NCBI GenBank assembly: GCA_017402895.1
Contig: JAFPLG010000184.1
Span: forward strand, 1-5,208
Length of the DNA stretch: 5,208 nt
Direction: 5' to 3'
Source of the DNA: Paludibacteraceae bacterium
GTDB taxonomy: Bacteria; Bacteroidota; Bacteroidia; Bacteroidales; Paludibacteraceae
The position numbers were made by a program, and so were the translations under genes. This document shows positions 5,155 to 5,208 of this stretch, one piece after another. The notes beneath the pieces are model-generated. The model did no database searches, was not told where the DNA came from, and saw nothing but the letters and a program-made list of their open reading frames with translations. Within the stretch, counting starts at the first letter, position 1; each line of letters begins with the position of its first letter.

Positions 5155-5208
5155 GCCCTGCCTAAACCTAAAAAATAATTTTTCCAATAATCAGTGTTCT
5201 TTTTTTCC
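5155..5208. other. AT-rich intergenic end of window
   Basis: Fifty-four bases with A and T runs (A6 at 5170-5175, T5 at 5179-5183, T8 at 5199-5206). I see no start codon with a supported ribosome site and no clear promoter boxes. Confidence 0.5.

Noticed and set aside
5170..5183. A6-TAA-T5 near-palindrome as a second terminator
   Set aside because: Only five A-T pairs and a 3-base loop; the strong terminator at 5122-5154 already explains transcript end.

Overview
The window holds one very large plus-strand coding region, positions 109-5082 (1657 codons plus TAA). It encodes the C-terminal part of a non-ribosomal peptide synthetase (NRPS). Domains in order: the C-terminal subdomain of an adenylation domain (A1, core missing), a carrier domain (T1), a condensation domain (C), a complete adenylation domain (A2), a second carrier (T2) and a C-terminal NAD(P)H-dependent thioester reductase (R). 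Every catalytic motif expected from T1 onward is visible. A strong intrinsic terminator at 5122-5154 closes the gene, so it is probably the last gene of its transcript. The last 54 bases are AT-rich and show no gene.

The organism cannot be fixed from this window. Coding GC near one half, no convincing Shine-Dalgarno before the NRPS start, and sequence resemblance to NRPSs I recall from gut and rumen anaerobes make an uncultured Bacteroidota (Bacteroidales-like) a reasonable but weak guess; a gut Firmicute is the main alternative.

How the parts would work together: T1 carries the residue activated by module 1. C joins it to the residue loaded by A2 on T2. R then releases the chain reductively, giving a C-terminal aldehyde (or alcohol, or a cyclic imine/pyrazinone if the N-terminus is a free amine). 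The A2 pocket, read by eye against GrsA, is D-A-M-F-S-G-G-I-F-K. It looks most like pockets for aliphatic residues (Val/Ile/Leu type), but this is tentative.

Two things stand out. First, module 1 is cut off just before its A7 motif. Upstream lies an AT-rich 108-base stretch that does not continue the adenylation domain, with stops in two forward frames and no similarity in the third. This is a real truncation, a module-swap boundary or an assembly join. Second, the coding region holds about seven short patches of degenerate tandem DNA repeats in four families: an 8-bp CGGAATAC unit at two loci, a 15/7-bp CAAATGGTAAATGAC unit at three, an ATTAGTGG unit at one and an AAATTGAAAGGA unit at one. 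All are in frame and all lie in linkers or loops that are normally variable. The CGGAATAC unit is read in different frames at its two loci, so the repeats look like DNA-level elements that the protein tolerates rather than protein motifs.
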